From assembly GCF_000550805.1 (NCBI RefSeq), contig NZ_CP004353.1, positions 2,108,001 to 2,172,000 of the forward strand: a stretch of 64,000 nucleotides of DNA, written 5' to 3'. The notes under the pieces are model-generated. The model worked only from the letters and a program-made list of their open reading frames with translations, made no database searches and had not been told where the DNA came from. This DNA comes from Corynebacterium vitaeruminis DSM 20294. GTDB lineage: Bacteria; Actinomycetota; Actinomycetes; Mycobacteriales; Mycobacteriaceae. Below, piece by piece: positions 35,936 through 44,666 of the stretch. Made by a program: the position numbers and the translations under genes. The first letter of the stretch is position 1. The number at the start of each line of letters is the position of its first letter.

Positions 35936-36844
35936 CTACCCGACGATCATCGACAGCACCACGATGACGGGGAAGGACAGCACGGTGGTCACGAGCCCCG
36001 CGTCGCGGGCGAGCGCGACGTTGGTGTGCTGGCGCAGGGCGTAGGTGTAGACGTTCTGCGCGGTCGGCAGGGCGCCGAGTATGCAGGCGGCCATGAGTTG
36101 GTGGTCGTGCAGCCCCAGCGCGGAGGCGAGCAGGAACGCGATGATCGGGTGGCCGACGTTCTTAGACGCCGCGACCGCGAGCACCTCCTTGCGCCACGCG
36201 GCGTTCCACGTCAGCCCCATGCCGAAGAGCACGAGCGCCAGCGGCACCGAGGCCCCGCCCAGCAGGGTGAGCGGCTGGGCGACGATGTCGGGCACGTGCC
36301 AGCCGAAGCCGGTAAACGCCAGCCCCGACAGGGCCGCGATCACCATGGTGTTCTTCAGCGGTGTGACCACCAGGTTCTTCCACAGGGAGGTGTGTTCGCG
36401 CTGGTGGAGGATGTCCAGCCAGGTCATGGTGACCGGGGCGTAGAACGCGATCTGGAACAAGATCACGGGGATGACCAGCGAAGCGTCGTCAAGCACGTAC
36501 ACGGCGAGCGGGATGCCCAGGTTGCCGGCGTTGGAGTAGCTCGCGGCGAGCATCGCGATGACGGAGTCCTCCGTCGAGCGGCCGGCGGCGAACCGGTAGA
36601 CGAGGAAGAACAGCACGCCCGTGAGCAGCGCCGAGGCGACGATGACGATGAAGTTCTTGTTGAAGACCTGCCCCGGCTCCATGTGCGTGAGCTTGTCGAA
36701 CAGCAGCGCCGGGGTGGCCACGAGGTAGACGAAGTTGCCCAGCGCCTGCGAGGCGTTGGGGCCGAGCGAGCGCCTGCGCCCCAAGACCACGCCGACCCCG
36801 ATGATCACGACGATGATCACGAAGCCCTTCAGAACTTCCTCCAT
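35936..36844 (-). CDS. AEC-family (auxin efflux carrier-type) permease 1
   Basis: 302 residues with about ten hydrophobic segments in two halves, typical of AEC carriers: VIIVVIIGVGVVLGRR at the start, NFVYLVATPALLFDKL, the discontinuous-helix SYSNAGNLGIPLAVYVL, and the C-terminal LPTAQNVYTYA. Bacterial members export or import dicarboxylates such as malate; the substrate here is unknown. The start ATG 36844 is 7 bases from CATAAT (36852-36857, minus strand), pointing to a leaderless mRNA; the ATG at 36853 lies within that hexamer. A second AEC gene lies at 56825. Confidence 0.88.
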   Translation of the reverse strand: MEEVLKGFVIIVVIIGVGVVLGRRRSLGPNASQALGNFVYLVATPALLFDKLTHMEPGQVFNKNFIVIVASALLTGVLFFLVYRFAAGRSTEDSVIAMLAASYSNAGNLGIPLAVYVLDDASLVIPVILFQIAFYAPVTMTWLDILHQREHTSLWKNLVVTPLKNTMVIAALSGLAFTGFGWHVPDIVAQPLTLLGGASVPLALVLFGMGLTWNAAWRKEVLAVAASKNVGHPIIAFLLASALGLHDHQLMAACILGALPTAQNVYTYALRQHTNVALARDAGLVTTVLSFPVIVVLSMIVG

Positions 36845-36989
36845 GCGCCTCATTATGCTCTTTCGGCGCCTAGCCTCCCGCGACCGCCCGCGCCAGCACG
36901 CTTTTTAGGGCGCGCCCGGGGCAGCCCCATAGGTTGCGAATCCTCGCATTAATTCCGTATTGCCGCCGCGGAGGTACTACCCTGCATAC

Positions 36990-38564
36990 ATGTTCTTCTC
37001 ACACCGAGAAATGCCCTCCGCACGCTCCGGTGTGCACGATCGCCGCGCCCCGCTTGCCGCGGTGGCGGGCGCATCCCTCCTGCTCAGCGCCTGTTCCGCC
37101 GGGTACACCGCGACCGGCGAGTCGAGCGACGTCTCCCCCGCCGACACCATCACCATCGGTGCGACCGCGGCGCCGGCCTCGCTCGACTTCACCACCACTT
37201 CGGGGGCGGCGATCCCCCAGGCGCTCATGGGCAACGTCTACGAGGGCCTGGTGAGCATTGACCAGAACGGAGATATCCAGCCGCTGCTCGCCGAGAGCTG
37301 GGACGAGAGCGCCGACGGCACGGTTTACACCTTCCACCTGCGCCGCGACGTGCAGTTTTCCAACGGCGCCCCGTTCAACGCGGGCACCGCGAAGTTCTCC
37401 ATCGACCGCGTGAACTCGGACGCGTGGACGAACGGCCTCAAGGCGCAGATGGCCAAGGTCGCCTCCACCCGGGTGGTGGACAACAACACCCTCGAGGTCA
37501 CCCTCAGCCAGCGCTCGAACACGTGGCTGTGGACGATGGGCACCATGATCGGGGCGATGATGAGCCCCACCGCGGTGGACAACCTCGCGAACGAGCCGGT
37601 CGGGACCGGTCCCTTCGTCGTGGACAACTGGGCCGTAGGCACGTCGATAAGCATGCACCGCAACGAGAACTACTGGGGCGTGCACCCGACCGCGAAGCGC
37701 GCGGTGCTGCGGTACTTCGGCGACGCTATCTCGTTGACGAACGCGGTGCGCACCGGCGACGTCGACGTGGCGGTCGGCCTGCAGAACCCGGAGCTGCTCG
37801 ACTCGCTGTCGAAGCAGGACGACCTCAACATCGAGGTGGGCACCTCCAACGGTGAGGTCGTGCTCAGCATGAACAACAAGCGCGCGCCGTTCACGGACGT
37901 TCGCGTGCGCCAGGCGGTCATGTACGGCATCGACAGGCAGGGGCTTATCGACGCTGCGTGGGACGGCTACGGGCTCGACACGGGCGGCACGCCGGTGCCC
38001 CCCACCGACCCCTGGTACACCGGCACCTCGCAGTACAACTTCGACCCGGACAAGGCCCGCCAACTCATGGAGGAGGCGGGCGCTGTGGGAACCCCGATCA
38101 CGATCTCGGTGCCCAGCCTGCCGTACGCGCAGGCCGCGAGCGAGATGATCTACTCCCAGCTGCGCGACATCGGCTTCGACGTGAAGATCGAGTCGACGGA
38201 GTTCCCGGCGGTGTGGCTGGCGAAGGTGCTCAAGGGCAAGGACTACGACATGTCGATCATCGCCCACGTCGAGCCGCGCGACATCCCCACGCTGTTCGGC
38301 AACCCCGACTACTACCTGGGCTTCGACGACGCCACGGTGCAGCAGCTGCTGGCACAGGCGGACTTCGCCCCGGAGGATCAGTTCTCCGGGCTCATGAAGC
38401 AGGCGGTGACGGCCATCATGGATCAGGCCGCCGCCGACACTGTGTTTAACCTGCCCAACATCGTCGTCGCCCGCGACGGCGTGTCGGGAGTCCCGGTCAA
38501 CCTGGTCAGCGACGGGCTGTCGCTGGCGCCGATCACGAAGACGTCCGCGAAGGAGGGCAGCTAG
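36990..38564 (+). CDS. ABC transporter substrate-binding lipoprotein, oligopeptide type (SBP family 5)
   Basis: 524 residues. The N-terminus has basic residues then AAVAGASLLLSAC, a lipobox giving a membrane-anchored lipoprotein. The mature protein follows the DppA/OppA pattern: MGNVYEGLVSIDQNGDIQPLLAESWDES, VYTFHLRRDVQFSNGAPFNAG, VGTGPFVVDNW, FTDVRVRQAVMYGIDRQGLI. TACCCT 6 bases before ATG 36990 suggests a leaderless start; ATG 37011 is an alternative that still keeps the signal peptide. First gene of a four-gene importer operon, ending one base before the GTG of the next gene. Likely ligand: short peptides, or possibly a metal chelate. Confidence 0.93.
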   Translation: MFFSHREMPSARSGVHDRRAPLAAVAGASLLLSACSAGYTATGESSDVSPADTITIGATAAPASLDFTTTSGAAIPQALMGNVYEGLVSIDQNGDIQPLLAESWDESADGTVYTFHLRRDVQFSNGAPFNAGTAKFSIDRVNSDAWTNGLKAQMAKVASTRVVDNNTLEVTLSQRSNTWLWTMGTMIGAMMSPTAVDNLANEPVGTGPFVVDNWAVGTSISMHRNENYWGVHPTAKRAVLRYFGDAISLTNAVRTGDVDVAVGLQNPELLDSLSKQDDLNIEVGTSNGEVVLSMNNKRAPFTDVRVRQAVMYGIDRQGLIDAAWDGYGLDTGGTPVPPTDPWYTGTSQYNFDPDKARQLMEEAGAVGTPITISVPSLPYAQAASEMIYSQLRDIGFDVKIESTEFPAVWLAKVLKGKDYDMSIIAHVEPRDIPTLFGNPDYYLGFDDATVQQLLAQADFAPEDQFSGLMKQAVTAIMDQAAADTVFNLPNIVVARDGVSGVPVNLVSDGLSLAPITKTSAKEGS

Positions 38565-38565
38565 A

Positions 38566-39510
38566 GTGGGCAGGATCTTTAGACACCTCGCGCGCTACCT
38601 GGTCACGCTGGTGGTGGCGAGCATCGTCATCTTCGTCGCGCTGCGCATCGTGCCGGGCAACCCTGCCGAGATCGCGCTCGGCGTGACCGCGACCCCGGAC
38701 TCCGTCGCCGCGCTGGAGAAGACCATGGGGCTCGACCGGCCGCTTCTTAGCCAGTACTTCTCCTGGGTGGGCGGGATGCTCACCGGGGACTTCGGCACCT
38801 CGCTGACTTCCGGCAAGGACATCTCGCCGCTCGTGGCTGACCGGCTGCAGGTCAGCCTCATCCTGGTGTCCGCCTCGATGGTCCTGGCGCTGCTCCTGGC
38901 CGTCCCGCTGGGCGTGTGGGTGGCCCGACGCGCCCGCCACGCCGACGGCGTGGCCATCACCGCGCTCTCCCAGGTCGGCATCGCCATCCCGAGCTTCCTC
39001 GCCGGAGTGCTCCTGGTCGCGGTCTTCGCGATCCAGCTGGGCTGGCTGCCGCCCAACGGCTGGGTGGTGCCCAACCAGGACTTCGGCGGGTTCCTCGCCC
39101 GCCTCGTGCTGCCGGTGTTCGCGCTCGGCATCGTGCAGGCGGCGATCATGACCCGGTACGTGCGCTCGGCGATCCTGGACGTGATGAACGAAGACTTCAT
39201 GCGCACCGCGCGCGCGAAGGGGCTTTCGGTCACCCAGGCGCTGTGGGCGCACGGCCTGCGCAACGCCGCCCTGCCGGTGCTCACGGTGACCTGCCTGCAG
39301 ATGACCTCGCTGCTGGTCGGCGCGGTGGTCATCGAGAAGGTGTTCGTCATCCCGGGGCTCGGCTCGATGCTTCTGGACTCGGTCACCACCCGCGACCTGC
39401 CCACCGTACAGACCATCGTCATGGTCTTGGTGCTGTTCGCGATCGTCGTCAACGCCGCCGTCGACCTGACCTACACGCTGGTCGACCCGCGCACCCGAAG
39501 GAGGGCCTAG
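38566..39510 (+). CDS. ABC peptide importer, permease subunit B
   Basis: 314 residues, DppB/OppB type: N-terminal membrane anchor (LARYLVTLVVASIVIFVALRIVPGNPAEI), about six membrane segments, and the EAA-like coupling loop DFMRTARAKGLSVTQALWAHGLRNAALPVLT. The GTG start is one base after the binding-protein stop, with AAGGAGGG about 8 bases upstream inside that gene. It ends 5 bases before the second permease. Confidence 0.94.
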   Translation: MGRIFRHLARYLVTLVVASIVIFVALRIVPGNPAEIALGVTATPDSVAALEKTMGLDRPLLSQYFSWVGGMLTGDFGTSLTSGKDISPLVADRLQVSLILVSASMVLALLLAVPLGVWVARRARHADGVAITALSQVGIAIPSFLAGVLLVAVFAIQLGWLPPNGWVVPNQDFGGFLARLVLPVFALGIVQAAIMTRYVRSAILDVMNEDFMRTARAKGLSVTQALWAHGLRNAALPVLTVTCLQMTSLLVGAVVIEKVFVIPGLGSMLLDSVTTRDLPTVQTIVMVLVLFAIVVNAAVDLTYTLVDPRTRRRA

Positions 39511-39515
39511 ACCCC

Positions 39516-40376
39516 ATGAAGACGTTCTTTCACCGGATGCCCGCCACGGGCATCATCGGCGCGGCCATCGTCGCGGTGGTCGTGCTCATGGCGCTCGTTT
39601 CGCTCGTGTGGACCCCGGTCGACCCGCTGCACGTCGACGCCGCCATCCGGCTCCAGGGGCCGAGCCTGCATCACCTTTTGGGCACCGACCGCTACGGCCG
39701 CGACGTGCTCAGCCAGATCATGGTCGGCGCGCGGATCACGCTACTGGTCGGCGTGGTCGCCGTGGGCGTGGCCTGCGTCATCGGGGTGCCGCTGGGCATC
39801 TGGGCGGGCATGCGCCGGGGTGTAGCAGAGTCGGTGATCATGCGCGGCTCCGACCTGCTCCTGGCCTTCCCGGGCCTCTTGCTGGCCATCATCGCCACCG
39901 CCATGTTCGGGGCCACGACGCTGACGGCCATGATCGCCATCGGCCTGGCCAGCGTCCCGGCGTTCGCGCGCATCTCCCGCGCCGGCACCCTGTCGGTCAT
40001 GGGCCGCGACTTCATCGCGGCCAGCTACTCCGCGGGCAAGGGCTCGTGGTTCGTGGCGCGCCGCCACGTGCTGCCGAACATCGCCAGCCTCATCATCGTC
40101 CAAGCCTCGGTCGCCTTCGCGCTGGCGATCCTCGCCGAGGCCGGCCTGAGCTTTCTGGGCCTGGGCACCCCGCCGCCGGACCCGAGCTGGGGCCGCATGC
40201 TGCAGTCGGCGCAGTCGTCGCTGGCCACGGCCCCGCAGCTCGCGCTGTGGCCGGGGCTGTCCATCGCCGCGACCGTGCTGGGGTTCAACCTGCTGGGCGA
40301 CGGCCTGCGCGACCTGGCCGACCCGCGCCAGCTGAGCATGACCGAGAAGCACGACGCGCTGCGAAAGGCGGCCTAG
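39516..40376 (+). CDS. ABC peptide importer, permease subunit C
   Basis: 286 residues, DppC/OppC type. HLLGTDRYGRDVLSQIMVGARITL is the family signature; the coupling loop is MGRDFIAASYSAGKGSWFVARRHVLPNI; EAGLSFLGLGTPPPDPSWGRML follows. Five or six membrane segments. ATG 39516 has GAAGGAGG about 11 bases upstream, straddling the stop of subunit B. The fused ATPase gene starts 4 bases after its stop. Confidence 0.94.
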   Translation: MKTFFHRMPATGIIGAAIVAVVVLMALVSLVWTPVDPLHVDAAIRLQGPSLHHLLGTDRYGRDVLSQIMVGARITLLVGVVAVGVACVIGVPLGIWAGMRRGVAESVIMRGSDLLLAFPGLLLAIIATAMFGATTLTAMIAIGLASVPAFARISRAGTLSVMGRDFIAASYSAGKGSWFVARRHVLPNIASLIIVQASVAFALAILAEAGLSFLGLGTPPPDPSWGRMLQSAQSSLATAPQLALWPGLSIAATVLGFNLLGDGLRDLADPRQLSMTEKHDALRKAA

Positions 40377-40380
40377 GGAC

Positions 40381-41832
40381 ATGAACACTCTGGAAGTGCG
40401 CGACCTCGGCGTCGCCGGCGTGGTCCACGACGTGAGCTTCGACATCGCCCCCGGCGAGCGCGTCGGGCTCATCGGCGAGTCGGGCTCGGGCAAGACGCTG
40501 ACCGCCCTGTCCGTCATGCGGCTGATCGACGCCGAAGGCTCCATCAGCCTGGGCGGCACCGACCTCCAAGCCCTGTCCGAGAAGGACCTGTGCGGCGTCC
40601 GCGGCAAGAAGGTCGCAATGGTATTCCAGGAGCCGATGACCGCGCTCAACCCGCTGCGCTGCGTCGGAAAGCAGATCGTGGAGGCCATCCGCATCCACCG
40701 ACGAACCTCGCGCGTCGCGGCGAAGCACGAGGCGTTGCAATTGCTTGCCGACGTCGACCTTCGGCCGGAGCTCTTCGGGCGCTACCCGCACGAGCTGTCC
40801 GGCGGCCAGCGCCAGCGGGTCATCATCGCCATGGCGCTGGCGCACAACCCCGAGCTGCTCATCTGCGACGAGCCCACCACCGCCCTGGATGTGACCAGCC
40901 AGAAGGCGATCATCGACCTCATCCTGCGGCTCGTCGCCGACCGCGGCATGTCGCTGCTGTTCATCACCCACGACCTCGGTCTGGTGGCCAGGACCTGCCA
41001 GCGGGTGCTCGTGATGAAAAACGGCGCGATCGTCGAGGAGGGCCCCACCACCCACGTGCTCGCCGCCCCGGAGCACGAGTACACCCGCTCGCTGGTTGCG
41101 GCCTCCACGCTGCCCGCGGCGCGCCCGGCGAAGCACAGCGAGCAGGTGCTCATCACCGTCGACCACGCGACCAAGATGTTCCGCAAGACCGCGGCGGTCA
41201 GCGACGTCTCGCTCACCGTCCACCGCGGCGAGCGGCTCGGCATCGTGGGCGGCTCGGGCTCGGGCAAGACCACTTTGTTGAAGATGATCGCGGGCCTTTC
41301 CGCCCCCACCACCGGCACCGTGACGGTCGACGGCGACATGCAGATGGTGTTCCAGGATCCCATGGGCTCGCTGGACCCCAGGATGACGATCACCGACATC
41401 GTCTCCGAGACGCTCCCGCGCCGCGACGACGCCCGCGTGGCCGAGGTGCTCGATCAGGTGGGCGTGGATGCCGCGACGGCGACCAGGCTCCCCCACGAGT
41501 TCTCCGGCGGCCAACGCCAGCGCATCTCCATCGCCCGCGCGATCGCGCCGAAGCCGCGCATCCTCTTGGCCGACGAGCCGGTGTCCGCCCTCGACGTCTC
41601 GGTGCGCAAGAAGGTGCTCGCGCTCATCGACTCGCTGGTCGCCGAGGAGGACCTCACGCTCGTCTTCGTCTCCCACGACATCGCCGTGGTGCGCTCGGTG
41701 TGCACGCAGGTCGCGGTGATGAAGGACGGGGAGATCGTCGAGTACGGGCCGGTGGAGAAGGTGCTTCACGAGCCGGAGCACCCGTACACGCGAAAGCTCA
41801 TCGACGCGGTCCCGAGCCTTACTACCAGCTAG
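40381..41832 (+). CDS. ABC peptide importer, fused double ATPase (OppD-OppF type)
   Basis: 483 residues with two complete nucleotide-binding domains, replacing the separate D and F subunits. Domain 1: Walker A GESGSGKTLTA, ELSGGQRQRV, CDEPTTALDV. Domain 2 (from about residue 255): Walker A GGSGSGKTTLL, EFSGGQRQRIS, ADEPVSALDV. The first domain keeps the oligopeptide-family YPHELSGG and the C-terminal region HEYTRSLV; the second ends HPYTRKLIDAV. At about 240 residues each, the domains are compact, without the long OppD-type C-terminal extension that in some members binds an iron-sulfur cluster. Confidence 0.95.
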   Translation: MNTLEVRDLGVAGVVHDVSFDIAPGERVGLIGESGSGKTLTALSVMRLIDAEGSISLGGTDLQALSEKDLCGVRGKKVAMVFQEPMTALNPLRCVGKQIVEAIRIHRRTSRVAAKHEALQLLADVDLRPELFGRYPHELSGGQRQRVIIAMALAHNPELLICDEPTTALDVTSQKAIIDLILRLVADRGMSLLFITHDLGLVARTCQRVLVMKNGAIVEEGPTTHVLAAPEHEYTRSLVAASTLPAARPAKHSEQVLITVDHATKMFRKTAAVSDVSLTVHRGERLGIVGGSGSGKTTLLKMIAGLSAPTTGTVTVDGDMQMVFQDPMGSLDPRMTITDIVSETLPRRDDARVAEVLDQVGVDAATATRLPHEFSGGQRQRISIARAIAPKPRILLADEPVSALDVSVRKKVLALIDSLVAEEDLTLVFVSHDIAVVRSVCTQVAVMKDGEIVEYGPVEKVLHEPEHPYTRKLIDAVPSLTTS

Positions 41833-41842
41833 GGATGAAAAC

Positions 41843-41895
41843 GGCACCCCGCTTCCTCCTATTCGGTAAGGCGGGGTGCCTTGGCGTCGATAAGC
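41843..41895 (+). terminator. Terminator of the peptide-importer operon, with GTCGAC repeat copy 8
   Basis: GGCACCCCGC (41843-41852) pairs with GCGGGGTGCC (41871-41880). The right arm runs directly into TTGGCGTCGATAAGCAAAAG (core 41883-41895). The same 20 bases occur on the minus strand beside the deoR terminator. Confidence 0.8.
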
Positions 41896-41901
41896 AAAAG
41901 C

Positions 41902-42027
41902 CTAGGAATCGTTGATCATGAGCAGCACGGAGTCGTCGAGAACGTGCTCCTCGACGACCTCGAAGCAGGCGACGAGGTGATCGAACTCGGCGGCTTCGGT
42001 CCTACTCAGGCCGGGGTCTTTTTCCAT
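41902..42027 (-). CDS. 41-residue acidic protein, candidate leaderless gene
   Basis: ATG 42027 opens MEKDPGLSRTEAAEFDHLVA and closes at 41902. TATGCT (42035-42040, minus strand) sits exactly 7 bases upstream, the spacing seen for many leaderless starts in this window; no Shine-Dalgarno. The upstream extension to 42141 is Ala/Pro-rich and not credible. Acidic, one Cys, probably one or two helices. Function unknown. Confidence 0.55.
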   Translation of the reverse strand: MEKDPGLSRTEAAEFDHLVACFEVVEEHVLDDSVLLMINDS

Positions 42028-42159
42028 GCTGCCTAGCATAGCCCCGGCCGCGGCGTTTGGCGGGCCGGGTGCGCGGTTCACCTCTTTCGGTGGGGAGACC
42101 GGCGCGAAAGCCGCAGGTGGAGCGGCCACACACGCACGCAAAGAACATTTGTTAATTAG

Positions 42160-42174
42160 ACACTTGCCAAGTGT
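42160..42174 (+). promoter_or_regulatory. Palindromic candidate operator upstream of deoD
   Basis: ACACTTGCCAAGTGT, 6-bp arms and 3-base centre, 96 bases before the deoD start, just after an A+T-rich stretch (ACATTTGTTAATT, 42145-42157). ACATTTGTT recurs at 47386-47394 near the deoA promoter. Confidence 0.5.
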
Positions 42175-42270
42175 GCTTGCGTGGGGCTATGGTCGGACCT
42201 AGAAAGTGATTCACCCCGTCACCCCGCCGTCATTGTGACGGCCGCTACAGTTTGCGAAAGGGACTACCTC

Positions 42271-42984
42271 ATGGGCAAGCAGACCCCACACATCAACCCC
42301 GGCGACGTCGACATCGCCCCCACCGTCCTCCTGCCCGGCGACCCGCTGCGCGCGAAGTTCATCGCCGAGACCTACCTCGACGACGTGGTCCAGTTCAACG
42401 CCGTGCGCAACATGCTCGGGTTCACCGGCACCTTCGAGGGCACGCCGGTCTCCGTCATGGGCTCCGGCATGGGCATCCCGTCGATCTCGCTCTACGCCTG
42501 GGAGCTCATCCACGTCTTTGGTGCGACCAAGCTCGTCCGCGTGGGCTCCTGCGGCGCGCTGCAAGAAGACCTCGACCTCTACGACGTCGTGCTCGCCCAG
42601 TCCGCCTCCACCGACTCCAACTTCCTGGCCCAGTACAACATCCCCGGCACCTACGCCCCGACCGGATCCTTCCGCCTCATCGAGGACGTCCGCGACCGCG
42701 CCCGCGCACAAGACATCCCCACCCACGTGGGCAACATCCTAAGCTCCGATGTCTTCTACAATGACGACGCCACCGCCAACGACCGCTGGGCGCGCATGGG
42801 CGTGCTCGCCGTCGAGATGGAGTCCGCCGGCCTGTACGCCACCGCCGCGCGGGCCGGCGTGGAGGCGCTCGGCATCTTCACCGTCTCCGACAACATCGCC
42901 ACCGGCGCGAAGACCACCGCCGCGGAGCGCGAGACCGCGTTCACCACCATGATGGAGCTCGCGCTCCCGCTGGCGAAGATCTAA
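42271..42984 (+). CDS. deoD: Purine-nucleoside phosphorylase DeoD type
   Basis: 237 residues, the hexameric bacterial PNP size. HINPGDVDIAPTVLLPGDPLRAKFIAE (phosphate-binding), GSGMGIPSISLYAWELI, RVGSCGAL and VEMESAGLYATA with SDNI near the C-terminus are family marks. Splits purine (deoxy)nucleosides into base and pentose-1-phosphate. ATG 42271 has GAAAGGGA about 7 bases upstream; the longer frame begins at the promoter. First gene of a plus-strand nucleoside unit with an MFS permease and the regulator. Confidence 0.95.
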   Translation: MGKQTPHINPGDVDIAPTVLLPGDPLRAKFIAETYLDDVVQFNAVRNMLGFTGTFEGTPVSVMGSGMGIPSISLYAWELIHVFGATKLVRVGSCGALQEDLDLYDVVLAQSASTDSNFLAQYNIPGTYAPTGSFRLIEDVRDRARAQDIPTHVGNILSSDVFYNDDATANDRWARMGVLAVEMESAGLYATAARAGVEALGIFTVSDNIATGAKTTAAERETAFTTMMELALPLAKI

Positions 42985-43101
42985 GTCCTCTATTCCCTCC
43001 GCGGCGGTGACTTCCCGCTGCCGCTTTTCCGTTCCTCTCGGCGGCGTCCCCCGTTCCATCCCCCTCATCGCGGGCGCCGCCTCCCCGCAAAGAGTCCCAC
43101 C

Positions 43102-44535
43102 ATGACCACCTCCAAGACTGCCTCCGCGCCCACCAAGCGCGCCTCGGCCGCCACCGCCTCCGCGGTGCTCAACCCCAAGGCCGCCGTCCCCATTCTCCTA
43201 TTCACCTTCGTCTTCTGCCTCGTCATCGACAACGGCTTCAAGTTCATGACCAAGCCCATCGGCGAGGCCCTGGGCCTAAGCCCCACCACCGCCTCGCTAC
43301 AGGCGACGCTGGCGGGCATCGTCATCGGCATCGGCGCGGTCGTCTACACCGCCCTCGCCGACACCATCTCCATCCGCCTGCTCATGACCGCGGGCGTGGC
43401 GATGGTCGCCGTCGGCTCCGTCATCGGCTTCCTCGGACAAGACGTCTGGGCGCTCGTGCTGCTCGGCCGCATCGTGCAGACCTGCGGGTTGGCCGCGGCC
43501 GAGACCCTCTACGTCATCTACGTGACCAAGTACCTCGACGCCAAGGATCAGAAGACCTACCTGGGCTTTTCCACCTCCGCCTTCCAGATGGCGCTGCTCG
43601 TGGGCACGCTGACCTCCGGGCTGGTTGCCACCTACGTGTCCTGGACCGCGATGTTCATCATCGCCTTCGCGCTCATCGTCACCATCCCGGTGCTGCTGAA
43701 GACCGTGCCCAAGGAGCAACACAGCGCAGGCCACGTCGACGTGCTGGGGCTCTTCCTCATCGCCGTCATCGCCACCTCTGTCATGTTCTTCATGCAGGCG
43801 TTCAACCCGCTCTACCTCTTGCCCATCGTGCTCGGCGTGGCGTGGTTCGCCTACCACGTGGGACACAACCCGAACGCCGTGGTCTCAGGCGAGTTCTTCC
43901 GCAACGGCCGCTACGTCTGCGTGCTGCTCATCGTGCTGCTCGTCTACTCCGTGCAGCTGGGCTACTCCGCCATCCTCCTGCCCTACATGGTCGACTCCCT
44001 GCACGGCATCAAACTCGACGGCGCCGCCTACATCCTGGCCCCCGGCTACATCTGCGCGGTCATCGTCGGCGCGCTGTCCGGCAAGATCGGGCGCGTGCTC
44101 TCCTCCCGGCAGACGATCCTCCTGGGGCTCGGCATGATCACCCTCGCGCTCGTCCTGCCCGCGGTGCTCATCAACGCCTCGGTCGCCGTGCTCATCGTCT
44201 CCATGGTCATCTTCCCCTCCGGCTTCGCACTCATGTACGCCCCGCTCGTGGCCACCGCGGTGGGCAAGATCCCGGCCGCAAAGTCGGGCATCGCGATCGG
44301 TTTCTACAACCTCACCATCAACATCGCGGTACCGGTGGGCATCGCCTACTCCGCCAAGCTCCTCGACATCGCCCCCTCCGCGCTCGGGCGCATGTCCAAC
44401 GCCGCGGACCAGACCCAGCAGGTGGCCTCCACCATCCTGTGGATCCTGGCGCTCATCGTGATCGCGGGCATCGGCTTCTACCTCGCAACCGACCGCGTGC
44501 TCTCCCGCCGCGAGTCCGCGGAGGTAATGCAATAG
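43102..44535 (+). CDS. MFS permease, probably nucleoside or ribose uptake
   Basis: 477 residues with about 12-14 membrane segments. The N-terminal part has the loop 2-3 region YTALADTISIRLLMTAGVAMVAVG, and LGRIVQTCGLAAAETLYVIYVTKYL; later SGIAIGFYNLTINIAVPVG. The pattern resembles the DHA2/TetA(L)-like branch of the major facilitator superfamily. Its position between deoD and deoR suggests a nucleoside-related substrate, in addition to NupC in the same cluster; this is inference. The 117 bases upstream contain no terminator that I can see, so it is probably co-transcribed with deoD. Confidence 0.85.
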   Translation: MTTSKTASAPTKRASAATASAVLNPKAAVPILLFTFVFCLVIDNGFKFMTKPIGEALGLSPTTASLQATLAGIVIGIGAVVYTALADTISIRLLMTAGVAMVAVGSVIGFLGQDVWALVLLGRIVQTCGLAAAETLYVIYVTKYLDAKDQKTYLGFSTSAFQMALLVGTLTSGLVATYVSWTAMFIIAFALIVTIPVLLKTVPKEQHSAGHVDVLGLFLIAVIATSVMFFMQAFNPLYLLPIVLGVAWFAYHVGHNPNAVVSGEFFRNGRYVCVLLIVLLVYSVQLGYSAILLPYMVDSLHGIKLDGAAYILAPGYICAVIVGALSGKIGRVLSSRQTILLGLGMITLALVLPAVLINASVAVLIVSMVIFPSGFALMYAPLVATAVGKIPAAKSGIAIGFYNLTINIAVPVGIAYSAKLLDIAPSALGRMSNAADQTQQVASTILWILALIVIAGIGFYLATDRVLSRRESAEVMQ

Positions 44536-44666
44536 ACCCACGATGAAACCCTAGAAGTGTGAATGTGCCTTCCCGGCGCCTGCGCCTCCCGATAGTTCGG
44601 CGGGGCGGGGCACGAGAAGTTTTCGCGCCTCAAGCTGGCCTTTTATTTCAGGGAGGAGAATGGTCG

